NCBI GenBank assembly: GCA_028821575.1
Contig: JAPPFW010000046.1
Coordinates: 1-50,449, forward strand
Direction of reading: 5' to 3'
Length of the DNA: 50,449 nt
From: a bacterium
GTDB taxonomy: Bacteria > Actinomycetota > Acidimicrobiia > Spongiisociales > Spongiisociaceae
The position numbers and the translations under genes are program-made. Numbering within the stretch: position 1 is the first letter of the stretch; every line of letters begins with the position of its first letter. Positions 8,642-16,948 of this stretch are shown here, piece after piece. The notes beneath the pieces are model-generated. The model searched no databases, was not told where the DNA came from, and saw only the letters and a list, made by a program, of their open reading frames with translations.

Positions 8642-9409
8642 ATTCGCTGGAACCCGGGTGCCGGCCTCGACGGTAGGGGAGTGGTGGTCACCGGCGCTGC
8701 CCAGGGGATCGGCAAGGCAACTGCCGAAGCCTTCGCCGATGCTGGGGCGCGGGTGTTCGCAGTCGACATCCAAGGGCAGGCGCTGCGCAGGACGGTTGCA
8801 GGGTTGGCGCGTCCCTCGCGGCACCGGGCGAAACGTTACGACCTCCGGGACATCGCCGGCCTCGGCGGCCTGGTGGAGGAGGCATCCGGATTCCTGGGGA
8901 ACGTCTGGGCGCTGGCCCACGTAGCGGGTGTTCTCAGGAGGCAACCACTCGATGAAGTGGGCGAGGAGGAATGGGACCTGCAACTCGACGTGGACCTGAA
9001 GTCAGGGTTCTTTCTGTGCAGGGCCTTTGGCCAGGCCCTGGTCGCCGGGGGTCGGGGCGGCAGGATCATCAACTTCTCGTCGCCGGGTTTCATCCGGGGT
9101 ACCAGGCTGGGCGCCCACGCCTACGTGGCGGCCAAGGGCGGGGTGGTGTCCATGGGGCGGGACTTCGCCCGCTGGTACGGACCACACGGGATAACTTCCA
9201 ACACCCTCCTGCCGGGCCCGATCGACACGGCCATGCAGCACACCGACAACACCGAGGAGGTGGTGGCGGCGGGAGTAGCTGCATGCCCGCTGGGGCGTCT
9301 GGGCCAACCCTCCGAGGTCGCTTCGGTGGTTGTCTTTCTCGCTTCGGATCATGCGAGCTACATAAGCGGTGCCGCCATCAGCGTCACCGGCGGCGCCCTC
9401 ATGTATTGA
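8642..9409 (+). CDS. Short-chain dehydrogenase/reductase
   Basis: Classical SDR with cofactor motif TGAAQGIG, structural NFSS and catalytic Tyr-x-x-x-Lys in AYVAAKGG; the C-terminus SVTGGALMY fits the family. A start at GTG 8681 gives 242 residues but begins in the middle of the first Rossmann strand. The frame is open further upstream and gives IRWNPGAGLDGRGVVVTG, a normal SDR N-terminus, beginning with ATT at 8642 exactly 8 bases after GGGGAGGG. So either the rare ATT start is used or the start codon has mutated. A heptanucleotide repeat begins right at the stop codon. The substrate is unknown, probably a sugar or polyol given the neighbours. Confidence 0.88.
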   Translation: MRWNPGAGLDGRGVVVTGAAQGIGKATAEAFADAGARVFAVDIQGQALRRTVAGLARPSRHRAKRYDLRDIAGLGGLVEEASGFLGNVWALAHVAGVLRRQPLDEVGEEEWDLQLDVDLKSGFFLCRAFGQALVAGGRGGRIINFSSPGFIRGTRLGAHAYVAAKGGVVSMGRDFARWYGPHGITSNTLLPGPIDTAMQHTDNTEEVVAAGVAACPLGRLGQPSEVASVVVFLASDHASYISGAAISVTGGALMY

Positions 9410-9412
9410 TGG

Positions 9413-9447
9413 TGGTGGCTGGTGGCTGGTGGCTGGTGGCTGGTGGC
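9413..9447 (+). repeat. Five tandem copies of the heptamer TGGTGGC
   Basis: Five perfect units (9413-9419, 9420-9426, 9427-9433, 9434-9440, 9441-9447) begin 3 bases after the dehydrogenase stop and end 10 bases before the convergent vapC stop. Related but degenerate heptamer tracts lie at the stop codons of two minus-strand genes at 48.4 and 49.1 kb, with the same G/T-rich strand orientation relative to the gene before them. Confidence 0.85.
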
Positions 9448-9457
9448 GCGCACCGGG

Positions 9458-9865
9458 TCAGGACGGTCCGGTAGGAACCAGGGTGGCCTCCTCCATCCTG
9501 GCGAGGCGGCGGTCGAGAGTGTGAAGTGGTAGCGCTTCCGCCCGTTCGGCCGCTGCCAGGATCATCAGATCCGAGAAACCCGGTTCACCCCGGTGGTAGC
9601 GCAGCACCGAGCGGATGACATCGTCGACAGACTCGAACATCAGGCAGTCCGTCGCGACCAATTCCAGAAGCACATCCGCGATCTCGGCTCTTTCGAAACG
9701 ATAGGCACGCTCGAGCACCCACACGACCTCGATCGCAACCTCTCGACACACGAAGCCGGGGTGTTGCCGAGTCAATCCTTCCAGCAGTACCCGGGCTGCC
9801 TCAGCCTGCGCGGCGTCGTCTCGTACGAGGTAGCGCACGAGTACGTTCGTGTCGACGGCGGTCAC
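9458..9865 (-). CDS. vapC: VapC-type PIN-domain ribonuclease toxin
   Basis: 135 residues with the PIN-domain acidic set: Asp5 in AVDTNVLVRYL, Glu in CREVAIEVVWVL, Asp in GFSDLMILAAA and Asp in HTLDRRL. VapC toxins are Mg-dependent RNases that cleave tRNA or rRNA and are held inactive by the partner antitoxin. The ATG at 9865 overlaps the antitoxin TGA by four bases, so the two are translationally coupled. All catalytic positions appear present, so the toxin looks intact. Confidence 0.9.
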   Translation of the reverse strand: MTAVDTNVLVRYLVRDDAAQAEAARVLLEGLTRQHPGFVCREVAIEVVWVLERAYRFERAEIADVLLELVATDCLMFESVDDVIRSVLRYHRGEPGFSDLMILAAAERAEALPLHTLDRRLARMEEATLVPTGPS

Positions 9866-10095
9866 GCCCCGGCTGCTCCCTCCGCGATGGCGTCATCCAT
9901 ATCCTCAAGCGTCGCCGCCGGGCCATGATGCTGCAGCACACCGTACAAGCGGTTTATGGGACGCACTCCGAGCAAGCGGACCTGATCATCCTGGATGATG
10001 TAGCGCACACGGTCTCCTGCCTGGATAGAGAGTGCTTGTCGCACAGCCTTGGGCAAGGTGGTCTGCCCCTTAGCAGTAATTGTGGACTCGATCAT
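9862..10095 (-). CDS. vapB: AbrB/MazE-fold antitoxin (VapB)
   Basis: 77 residues. The N-terminal swapped-hairpin AbrB DNA-binding domain (STITAKGQTTLPKAVRQAL...GDRVRYII) is followed by a C-terminal tail, TLEDMDDAIAEGA, that would wrap the toxin. It would neutralise the PIN toxin encoded directly downstream and repress the operon. The 132-bp upstream region contains a short dyad, CTCC-n7-GGAG, near 10128-10142 that could serve as operator. Confidence 0.9.
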   Translation of the reverse strand: MIESTITAKGQTTLPKAVRQALSIQAGDRVRYIIQDDQVRLLGVRPINRLYGVLQHHGPAATLEDMDDAIAEGAAGA

Positions 10096-10227
10096 TCCAA
10101 TCCTGTCGGTATCCTTAACTCAGCAACTTCTCCTTACTATGGAGACTACAGCAAGGAAACTTGTACGATAACACGGTCCGATAGAACCATGCGTAGCTCA
10201 AGGCCGGGTTTCATCCGACCTGGTGAG

Positions 10228-12273
10228 TCAGTAATTCGGGATCTGAACCACCGGCATCGGGCCGCTTGCGGGCGAGGTCACCAATTCAGCTACGAGTCCG
10301 GGTGACTCCTGCCAGGATACGCCGGCTATCGGGTCGATCAGCCTGAGGGACTCGTGCCCGTTAGTCGCCTGCCGCAGCGCCTCAGCAGCCCTGAGCTTCT
10401 TATGATCGGGCACCAGCCAGAACTCGGCTCTCCGGTCCCCGATAACAAGTACGTCTTCCTCACCTGGAAGCCCGCCCGAATCCACAGGTATGTAGCTCCC
10501 GGGCCTTCGCCCTTCGCCGAAGAGGACCGTGTTCAGCACCCTGGTCACATGGAAGGCGGGGCGCGGGTTCGACAACCGGTCGAGCAGCCCGTGTACGACC
10601 TTGGTCACCCGGTCCAGATCCTGGAGAGGATCCAGATAGACGCGGCAGTCGGGCATGGTCGCGGCTGCGAACAGGGCTTCGGCGACCGCTAGGGCGTTGC
10701 GTTCGTCGTCGGTGCCCAGCGGGACCAGGAAGTCGAGACCCCCGATGGAGTGGAGTCGGGTATCGAAGCTCCGGATGTCGCTCCACACCGACTCTGCCTC
10801 TTCGACCATGCAGACCGCCCGGTCCAGATGAAGGCCACGGTCGGTCAGCATCTCGTCGAGGTGCGGTAGCTCCCTGGGGCGGAAGCCGGTCCGGCTGCGC
10901 ATGTGCACCTTGCCGGTGTCCTCCAACGCCAGCGGAGCCAGGGCGACACCCACTCCCGCTTCCCGCAGTTCTGCCAGGGCTGCCAGATCCTCGCTGTCAG
11001 GTAGGAAGCGGTTGGTCATCTGGATCTCGATGAAGTCTGCTTCGGCAGCCTTCGGGGCCGCGGCCGCTATGTCATCGGGCCTCGGACACAAGACGGTCGC
11101 TGTCAACTGCACGCCCTCCCTCCGCAGGACGGCGAGCCGGTCGGCTTGGAGAGCCACGTCGAGGTCGTGGATCGGGAACCGAACATGGCCGATACCTGCC
11201 TCCACGCAGGAGAGCAGCGGGTAGTCGTCACGGATCCGGTGCCTCACGTGGTTGGGATAGGAGATAGCCCCGTCGCTCTTGTTGGTGATGGGAAGCCGCA
11301 GGTAGGCGGCCGCCGGGGAATGCGGCACGTCGACGGTGGTGCCACTCAGGATGCGGGTTCCGGCCTGGTGGTTGGCGTGGGTCTCCCCGCTGGTGCGGAT
11401 GGGGTGTACCGATATCGCGCGAGCCGTGACCCGAACCAGGAAGAAACCGAGCTTGGTGGTGTCGATCCACCCCCGATCGGCTGGGCGGACGTTGAAAGCC
11501 TCGTAGAAGCCCGGCCTGGTCGTCGTGGTCGAGGGAAGCGTGTACAGGCGGGTGTCGCCGGCCCGGTTGAACACCTGGAAGTGGGTGTGCCCGCTGAACA
11601 GGGCTGCGACCTCGTAACGTCGGCATAGGTCCAGCAGCCACGTCCGGTCCGGGTTGCCGAGCACGTCGTAGCTGCCCAGGCCAGGTTCGTCCTCGTCGAC
11701 CAGGTAGGGGGGAAGGTGCAGGAACACGAAGATTCGGTGCGAGGCGTGCGCGGCTAGGTCGGCCTCCACCCACTCGCGCTGCTCTATCGCCTCGGGCAAG
11801 GTGGTGTTCATGATCTGGGAGTTCAGGACGATGAAGTGCGACTCACCTGCGGTCCGGCTGTAGAACGACTTGCCGAAGTCCTCGTCCCATCGCTTCAGGA
11901 ATCCCGGCTCAACCCATCCGGCCGGCACGGTGGGATCCGGCTTGTCACCGATGTCCATGTTGCCGGCCGCGAAGTTGACCTCCAGGCCCGACTCCTCGAA
12001 CTGGGTTACGGCAGCTCGCCTTCCGGTGTCGAAGTAGGCGGAACCGGGGTACTCCTGGGCCAGGTCTCCCACGTGGAACACCAATGCGGGCCGGGTTGCC
12101 TTGGCGAGAGCCAGTGCCCAGTCGCCCCGGTCCGACCACTCGCGCACGATCTCCGGTGTGACTGAGTCGCCCTTGGCCGAGTACATGCCCGGATCGACCA
12201 GGTGATGGGTGTCGGCGATAACCACGAACTCCAGATCGGCTTGCGGTACGTCTGAGCGGTCGAAGCGGGGCAT
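10228..12273 (-). CDS. Calcineurin-like metallophosphoesterase fused to a C-terminal barrel-like domain
   Basis: 681 residues. The N-terminal half (about 1-290) has the binuclear metallophosphoesterase motifs in order: DTH near 20, GDLAQ near 70, GNMD near 104, LHLPP near 188 and GHTH near 229. From about 330 a second domain of some 300 residues follows, with strand/helix repeats such as HVRFPIHDLDVALQADR and EADFIEIQMTNR and one acidic residue per strand. It reads like a TIM barrel but I cannot name the family. No signal peptide is visible. It is divergent from the VOC gene and shares a 116-bp control region with it. Confidence 0.82.
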   Translation of the reverse strand: MPRFDRSDVPQADLEFVVIADTHHLVDPGMYSAKGDSVTPEIVREWSDRGDWALALAKATRPALVFHVGDLAQEYPGSAYFDTGRRAAVTQFEESGLEVNFAAGNMDIGDKPDPTVPAGWVEPGFLKRWDEDFGKSFYSRTAGESHFIVLNSQIMNTTLPEAIEQREWVEADLAAHASHRIFVFLHLPPYLVDEDEPGLGSYDVLGNPDRTWLLDLCRRYEVAALFSGHTHFQVFNRAGDTRLYTLPSTTTTRPGFYEAFNVRPADRGWIDTTKLGFFLVRVTARAISVHPIRTSGETHANHQAGTRILSGTTVDVPHSPAAAYLRLPITNKSDGAISYPNHVRHRIRDDYPLLSCVEAGIGHVRFPIHDLDVALQADRLAVLRREGVQLTATVLCPRPDDIAAAAPKAAEADFIEIQMTNRFLPDSEDLAALAELREAGVGVALAPLALEDTGKVHMRSRTGFRPRELPHLDEMLTDRGLHLDRAVCMVEEAESVWSDIRSFDTRLHSIGGLDFLVPLGTDDERNALAVAEALFAAATMPDCRVYLDPLQDLDRVTKVVHGLLDRLSNPRPAFHVTRVLNTVLFGEGRRPGSYIPVDSGGLPGEEDVLVIGDRRAEFWLVPDHKKLRAAEALRQATNGHESLRLIDPIAGVSWQESPGLVAELVTSPASGPMPVVQIPNY

Positions 12274-12315
12274 ACCCGGACCTCCTGGGTTCTGGTCTCT
12301 GCGTGCGGCTGCGGT

Positions 12316-12331
12316 TTGGAACCGGTTCCGC
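12316..12331. promoter_or_regulatory. LacI-type operator candidate in a divergent control region
   Basis: The 12-bp perfect palindrome GGAACCGGTTCC (12318-12329) has the CG-centred symmetry usual for LacI/GalR-family operators. It lies between the starts of the metallophosphoesterase (-) and VOC (+) genes and could control both. Confidence 0.5.
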
Positions 12332-12389
12332 CCAGATGGTAAGCCGACTTCCGACTAACTTCCTACGGCAGGACCAGAGAGGTAGACGG

Positions 12390-12893
12390 ATGAGTTTTCT
12401 TTCGATCGACCACATCGGGGTGGCGGTGACCGATCTCGAGGTTTCGGTTCCTTGGTGGACCCGCTTCCTCGAGAAGGAGCCGTTCATGCAGGGCACCTGG
12501 ATAGCCGCCGACGTCGAAGACTACGTCGGCAAGATCGTGGGTTACCCCAACTGCGACATGTCGGGGGCCTTCTGGGCGTTGCCCGGCGGTTCGGTGCTCG
12601 AGATGCTCCAGTACCACAACCCACCGCCCGGCCGGGTGGACATGGCCACCTACAACGCCGGCAACACCCATCTCTGCCTGGAGACCAAGGACATCTACCG
12701 GGACTACGAGCGGATGCGGGACCACGCCGTGTTCGTCTCGGCCGAGCCGGTCCGCTGCGCCTGGGGGAGGTACGAGGGCGCTCTCACCTGCTACCTGCGC
12801 GACCCGGACGACATCTCGATCGAGTTGATCCAGTTCGCCGAGGGCGGGAGGCCGTTCGAGGTGGAGAGCCCTTACGTCAACCCCTACGGCTAG
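12390..12893 (+). CDS. VOC-superfamily (glyoxalase-like) protein
   Basis: 167 residues with paired beta-alpha-beta-beta modules. His8 in DHIGVAV, the histidine in NTHLCLE and a glutamate in ISIELIQF are probable metal ligands. The family includes glyoxalase I, methylmalonyl-CoA epimerase and ring-cleaving dioxygenases, so the chemistry is not fixed. The ATG at 12390 is preferred to an upstream GTG at 12303 because AGAGAGG precedes it by 6 bases and DHIGVAV then sits at the usual distance. It heads a run of four sugar/acid-metabolism genes. Confidence 0.85.
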   Translation: MSFLSIDHIGVAVTDLEVSVPWWTRFLEKEPFMQGTWIAADVEDYVGKIVGYPNCDMSGAFWALPGGSVLEMLQYHNPPPGRVDMATYNAGNTHLCLETKDIYRDYERMRDHAVFVSAEPVRCAWGRYEGALTCYLRDPDDISIELIQFAEGGRPFEVESPYVNPYG

Positions 12894-12900
12894 CCGGACG

Positions 12901-14022
12901 ATGGAGTCGGGAAGGCGGGCCCGGGTCGGGATCATCGGCGCCGGATCCTGGGCGATCGCCAACCACATCCCGATCCTGGCGGCCCGGGACGACGTCGAAC
13001 TGGTGAGCGCGGTCCGCACCAACCGGAAGGCGCTGGACCTTCTCCGTGACAGGTTCGGATTCATCCATGTCAGCGATGACTACCGGGACGCACTGGAACA
13101 GGAACTGGACGCAGTGGTGGTTTCCAGCCCGGCGGGACTCCACTACACGCACGTCAGGGCGGCGCTGGAGGCGGGCGCCAATGTGCTGTGCGAGAAGCCA
13201 TTCACGACGGAGCCCGAACATGCCTGGGAACTCCATGAGACCGCCTCGGAACTGGGCCTTCACCTGCTGCTAGCCCTCGGCTGGAACTACCGTCCCACCG
13301 CGGTCGAGGCCAGGCGGCTGCTGGACGATCCCGGCATCGGAGCTATCCAGCATGTCCTGGTCGCCATGGCGTCCGGCCTGCGCGGGCTGCTCCAAGGCAC
13401 GGGGAGCTACCGGGGCCAGGACGCGTTCTTCCAGCCCGCCCGCAAGACCTGGATCGATCCCGGGCTGTCCGGCGGAGGGTACGCGCCGGCGGCGCTGAGC
13501 CACGCCCTGGGGCTGGCGCTGTGGCTTACCGGCCAGCGCGCCTCCCAGGTCTTCGCCTTCATGAACAACGAGGGTGCCGCGATCGACCTTCACGATGCGA
13601 TCAGCGTGCGGTTTGTCTCCGGCGCGACAGGTTCGGTATCCGGTGCCTCGTCACCGCCCGGGGGAAGCGCCGTCGATCGGGAGGACGCCCCCTGGCCCAG
13701 GCACCAGCTCCAGGTCCGGGTCTACGGGACGGAAGGCCATCTCGTGGCCGATCTGGAACGGGACTTCCTGTGGCTGTTCCGCGAGGACGGGACGGACGTG
13801 AAGGTCGGTCTGCCGCCCCGAGCCGGTCTCTACGGATGCGACGATCCACCCAACGTGCTGGTCGACCTGACCCTCGGCAGGCCGGCGGAGAACCGGTCTC
13901 CCGCCGATGTGGGTGCCAGGACCGTCGAGATACTGAGCGGCGCCTACCGGAGCGCGAGTTCCGGTGCCGTCGCCCGTATCCCGCCGGGCTCGGCGCAGGA
14001 TCCGCCCAGGCGGCCGAGTTAG
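12901..14022 (+). CDS. Gfo/Idh/MocA-family oxidoreductase, paralogue 1
   Basis: 373 residues. The NAD(P)-binding Rossmann fold opens with RVGIIGAGSWA, and the family signature CEKPF is at about residue 100. The C-terminal half is the alpha/beta domain that binds the sugar or inositol substrate. It starts 7 bases after the VOC stop. It is closely similar along its length to the protein at 15804, including IPILAARDDVELVSAVR and SGGGYAPAALSHALGLALWL, so the pair arose by local duplication. The C-terminal 20 residues (IPPGSAQDPPRRPS) are low-complexity. Confidence 0.9.
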   Translation: MESGRRARVGIIGAGSWAIANHIPILAARDDVELVSAVRTNRKALDLLRDRFGFIHVSDDYRDALEQELDAVVVSSPAGLHYTHVRAALEAGANVLCEKPFTTEPEHAWELHETASELGLHLLLALGWNYRPTAVEARRLLDDPGIGAIQHVLVAMASGLRGLLQGTGSYRGQDAFFQPARKTWIDPGLSGGGYAPAALSHALGLALWLTGQRASQVFAFMNNEGAAIDLHDAISVRFVSGATGSVSGASSPPGGSAVDREDAPWPRHQLQVRVYGTEGHLVADLERDFLWLFREDGTDVKVGLPPRAGLYGCDDPPNVLVDLTLGRPAENRSPADVGARTVEILSGAYRSASSGAVARIPPGSAQDPPRRPS

Positions 14023-14027
14023 GCCTG

Positions 14028-15083
14028 ATGGGATCGTCGCAGGAGACCCTCACCACGACCGAGCCGGTGAGGACCGTCTTCTTCGGCGTTGGCACCGTGG
14101 CGACCGCGGCCCTCGATCTGTGCCGGCGACGGCCCTGGATGGAGGTGGTTGCCGCCGCCCGGAACCGCACATCGGCTGCCGCCCGGCCCGCCGCCGGAAC
14201 CTGGGCCGGGATTCGTGTCTGGTCGGACCCGGAGGAGATGGTCGAGAGGACCCGCCCCGACGTTGCGCTCGTGGCGACCCGGTCCGAACTCGACGCGGTC
14301 CTGCCCCTCATAGAGATATGTGCGCGAGCGCATGCTCATGTCATAAGCACCAGCGAGGAACTCGCCTGGCCGGATGTGGAAAAGCCCGGCACCGGCGCTT
14401 CACTGCAGCGCGCCGCGGAGGAAGCCGGGGTGGTGATCGCCGCTACAGGGATCAACCCCGGCTTCGCCTTCGACGCACTCCCGCTCGTGCTGGCTGCGGC
14501 TGCAGGCGACGTATCGAGCATCGTCGTCCAGCGCACGCTCGACGCGTCGGTGTTCGGAAGGGACGTGCACCGGTCGCTCGGCATCGGCTACAGCGAAGCC
14601 GGGTTCCGCCGTGCCGTCGGGTCGCGGAGGGTGCGGGGGCACATCGGATTCGCGGAGAGCGCCCGAATCATCGCGGACCGGATGGGGCTGCGGATCGAGC
14701 GGTTCGACGAGAAGATCGAACCGGTGCCCGCCGACCGCGCCTACTCCCTGCGCGGGTACGCGATCGAGCCACCCCGGACCGCAGGCGTCGTCCAGCTGGC
14801 CACTGCAACCGTGGGAGGGCGCGAATGGCTCAGGTTCGAACTGTCGCTGCATGTCGCCCCGGAGGCAGTCGGATGGGAGACCCGGGACCGCATACTCATC
14901 CACGGCGAGAACGAACTCGACCTCACGATCGAACCGGGCATGCCGGCCGTGTCCACCACCGCGGCCCTGCTGGTGAATGCGGTTCCCGCCGTCCTGGCGG
15001 CCCGGCCCGGCTTCTACCCGCCGGCGCGGCTGCTCCCGAACCCGCCGTGGCTGGCCGCGCACCGGCCACCGGGTGCAGAGTGA
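14028..15083 (+). CDS. DapB-like NAD(P)-dependent dehydrogenase
   Basis: 351 residues from ATG 14028. The N-terminal Rossmann motif VFFGVGTVATAALDL, the motif STSEELAWP and the later GINPGFAFDALPLVLA resemble the dihydrodipicolinate reductase-like group that includes 2,4-diaminopentanoate dehydrogenase. It starts 5 bases after the preceding gene. The reading frame is open for 500 bp further upstream, but that part is a shadow of the oxidoreductase gene. The substrate is unknown, plausibly an amino or keto acid. Confidence 0.82.
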   Translation: MGSSQETLTTTEPVRTVFFGVGTVATAALDLCRRRPWMEVVAAARNRTSAAARPAAGTWAGIRVWSDPEEMVERTRPDVALVATRSELDAVLPLIEICARAHAHVISTSEELAWPDVEKPGTGASLQRAAEEAGVVIAATGINPGFAFDALPLVLAAAAGDVSSIVVQRTLDASVFGRDVHRSLGIGYSEAGFRRAVGSRRVRGHIGFAESARIIADRMGLRIERFDEKIEPVPADRAYSLRGYAIEPPRTAGVVQLATATVGGREWLRFELSLHVAPEAVGWETRDRILIHGENELDLTIEPGMPAVSTTAALLVNAVPAVLAARPGFYPPARLLPNPPWLAAHRPPGAE

Positions 15084-15114
15084 TGCATGTGAGGCCCCGA
15101 GGCGGTGCGGTCGC

Positions 15115-15435
15115 TCAGTCGAGGTGCCAGACCTCGTCGGCCCAGTAGAGGTTGCCGTCCTCGTCCACGAGGCTCACGATCACGTCCTCGAACCACTTCG
15201 ACCAGCGGGCGTTGACTTCGGTTCCGCCCACCTTGCCGAAGGCTGTCGCTATGTCCGGATGGCACTCCACGTAGGCAATGATCTGGGTGCCCCGACGGAA
15301 CAGGCTGTAGTTCTTGAGTCCGGCACTCTGGATCAGCTCGACCAGTTCGGGCCAGATCTCGTCGTGACGTTTCTTGTACTCGTCCGCTTTGTCCGGATAG
15401 ATTTCGAAGGTGAAGCAGGCTCGCTGCATGGGCAA
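15115..15435 (-). CDS. rhaM: L-rhamnose mutarotase family protein
   Basis: 106 residues matching the small dimeric L-rhamnose mutarotase fold: CFTFEIYPDKADEYKKRHDEIWPEL, then KNYSLFRRGTQIIAYVE and a C-terminal Trp cluster. The enzyme interconverts alpha and beta anomers of L-rhamnose or related sugars, feeding isomerases or dehydrogenases. It stands alone on the minus strand, divergent from the second Gfo/Idh/MocA gene. Its presence is the clearest clue that this region handles a rhamnose-like sugar. Confidence 0.88.
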   Translation of the reverse strand: MPMQRACFTFEIYPDKADEYKKRHDEIWPELVELIQSAGLKNYSLFRRGTQIIAYVECHPDIATAFGKVGGTEVNARWSKWFEDVIVSLVDEDGNLYWADEVWHLD

Positions 15436-15803
15436 AACCTCCAGGATTCTCGCTGCTCGACGGACCCTAGCACCGGCTTGCGCGACCCCTACCCAATCGA
15501 TTCATGCACACTCCGGCCCACCAAGTGGCTGGTCCGGACAAGGGTCTTGAAGTGCCACCCCGAAAAGGGCATGCTCGGTGAATACGAGCGTCGGCGTAAT
15601 CCGGATCGGGCCGGCCAAGCATCCGAGACTCCGGGCCGGAGTCCTGCGCGTCCGGCCGGAGCCGAATGCCGCGGACAGGTGGCGGCGGGTGGGGTGGGGA
15701 TCCCGAAGGGGTGACACGATCGCCCGCAACCGGCGCCTCGTAAGCTGCCCGCGGACCCTATTAGTGTCATGCTGCGTAGCTGCGACATCAGATTGGAGGG
15801 TTC
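15436..15803. promoter_or_regulatory. Divergent control region between rhaM and an oxidoreductase gene
   Basis: 368 bp without a recognisable gene. It contains a 17-bp dyad at 15627-15643 (GACTCCGG, one central base, CCGGAGTC), a plausible operator for both directions. TTGGAGGG at 15793-15800 is the ribosome-binding site of the oxidoreductase gene. No clear -35/-10 pair can be named. Confidence 0.4.
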
Positions 15804-16901
15804 ATGGGTGCGAACGATCGGGTGCGGGTAGGTGTGATCGGCGCCGGTTCCTGGGCGGCCAGCAACCACATACCCGTGCTCCAGGCGCGGGATGATGTAG
15901 AACTGGTGTCGGCGGTCCGCAAGGGTCGGGATGCCCTCGAGACGTTGAAGGACCGCTTCGGGTTCGAGCACATCTCGGAGGACTACCGGGATGCCTTGGA
16001 GCTGGATCTCGACGCCGTGGTGGTCGGGAGCCCATCGGTCTTCCACCATGAACATGCCAAGGCCGCTATGGAAGCGGGCGCCAACGTCCTGTGCGAGAAG
16101 CCGGTCACCATCGACCCGGCTGACGCCTGGGATCTCGACGCCACCGCCAGGGCTCTGGGTCGCCACCTGGTCATCTCGTTCGGCTGGCACTACCGGCCCA
16201 CCGTCATCGAGGCCAAGCGGATGATGACCGAGGACGGCGGGGTCGGCGAGATCGAGCACATCCTCGTCGCGATGGCTTCAGGCACCAGAGAGCTACTGAA
16301 GGCTACCGGGGCGTACGAGGGCTCGGCATCCGACTTCATGCCCGACTGGGACACATGGACCGACCCGGCCATGTCCGGGGGAGGTTACGGCCCTGCCCAG
16401 CTGAGCCACGCCATGGGCCTCGCCCTCTGGTTGAGCGGCGAGAGGGCCAAGGACGTCTTCGCCCTGATGAACAACGTCGGCGCCAGGGTCGATCTCCACG
16501 ACGCCATCAGCATCCGCTACCAGTCCGGAGCCACCGGAGTGCTCAGTGGCGCTAGCTGCCCCAGCCAGGCAGGTATCGGCGACATCCCCGACGAGCCCTG
16601 GCCCCGTCACCAACTCCAGGTGCGCTTCTATGGCTCCGACGGTCAGATGATCGTGGATCTGGAGCGGGACTTCCTGTGGCACTTCCGTGAGGACGGGGTC
16701 GACAACAAGCCCGAACTACCACCCCACGCAGGTCTCTACCAGTGCGACGGCCCGCCCAACACGCTCATCGACCTCACTCAGGGCAAGGACGTGCCCAACC
16801 GGTCTCCGGGAGAGGTGGGGGCCCGCTCGGTCGAAGTGGTGGCCGCCGCGTATGACAGCGTCCGGTCCGGAGGATTGGCGAGCGTACCTGGGGTGAGTTA
16901 G
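15804..16901 (+). CDS. Gfo/Idh/MocA-family oxidoreductase, paralogue 2
   Basis: 365 residues with Rossmann motif RVGVIGAGSWAASNH, EKP signature CEKPVTIDP and substrate domain SGGGYGPAQLSHAMGLALWL. It is very like the protein at 12901 from end to end; differences are spread evenly, which indicates an older duplication with both copies kept. It has a good RBS (TTGGAGGG) and its own promoter region. An isomerase/epimerase gene follows 47 bp later. It probably oxidises a sugar or inositol derivative with NAD(P). Confidence 0.92.
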   Translation: MGANDRVRVGVIGAGSWAASNHIPVLQARDDVELVSAVRKGRDALETLKDRFGFEHISEDYRDALELDLDAVVVGSPSVFHHEHAKAAMEAGANVLCEKPVTIDPADAWDLDATARALGRHLVISFGWHYRPTVIEAKRMMTEDGGVGEIEHILVAMASGTRELLKATGAYEGSASDFMPDWDTWTDPAMSGGGYGPAQLSHAMGLALWLSGERAKDVFALMNNVGARVDLHDAISIRYQSGATGVLSGASCPSQAGIGDIPDEPWPRHQLQVRFYGSDGQMIVDLERDFLWHFREDGVDNKPELPPHAGLYQCDGPPNTLIDLTQGKDVPNRSPGEVGARSVEVVAAAYDSVRSGGLASVPGVS

Positions 16902-16948
16902 AGGTCTGTCCCGAAGCAGCGCCGCTTCACAGACAGCCCAGACGGCGT

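Noticed and set aside
13521..14027. 500-bp upstream extension of the DapB-like reading frame
   Set aside because: It lies wholly within the oxidoreductase gene in another frame, encodes Arg/Pro-rich nonsense, and a normal ATG at 14028 precedes the Rossmann motif.
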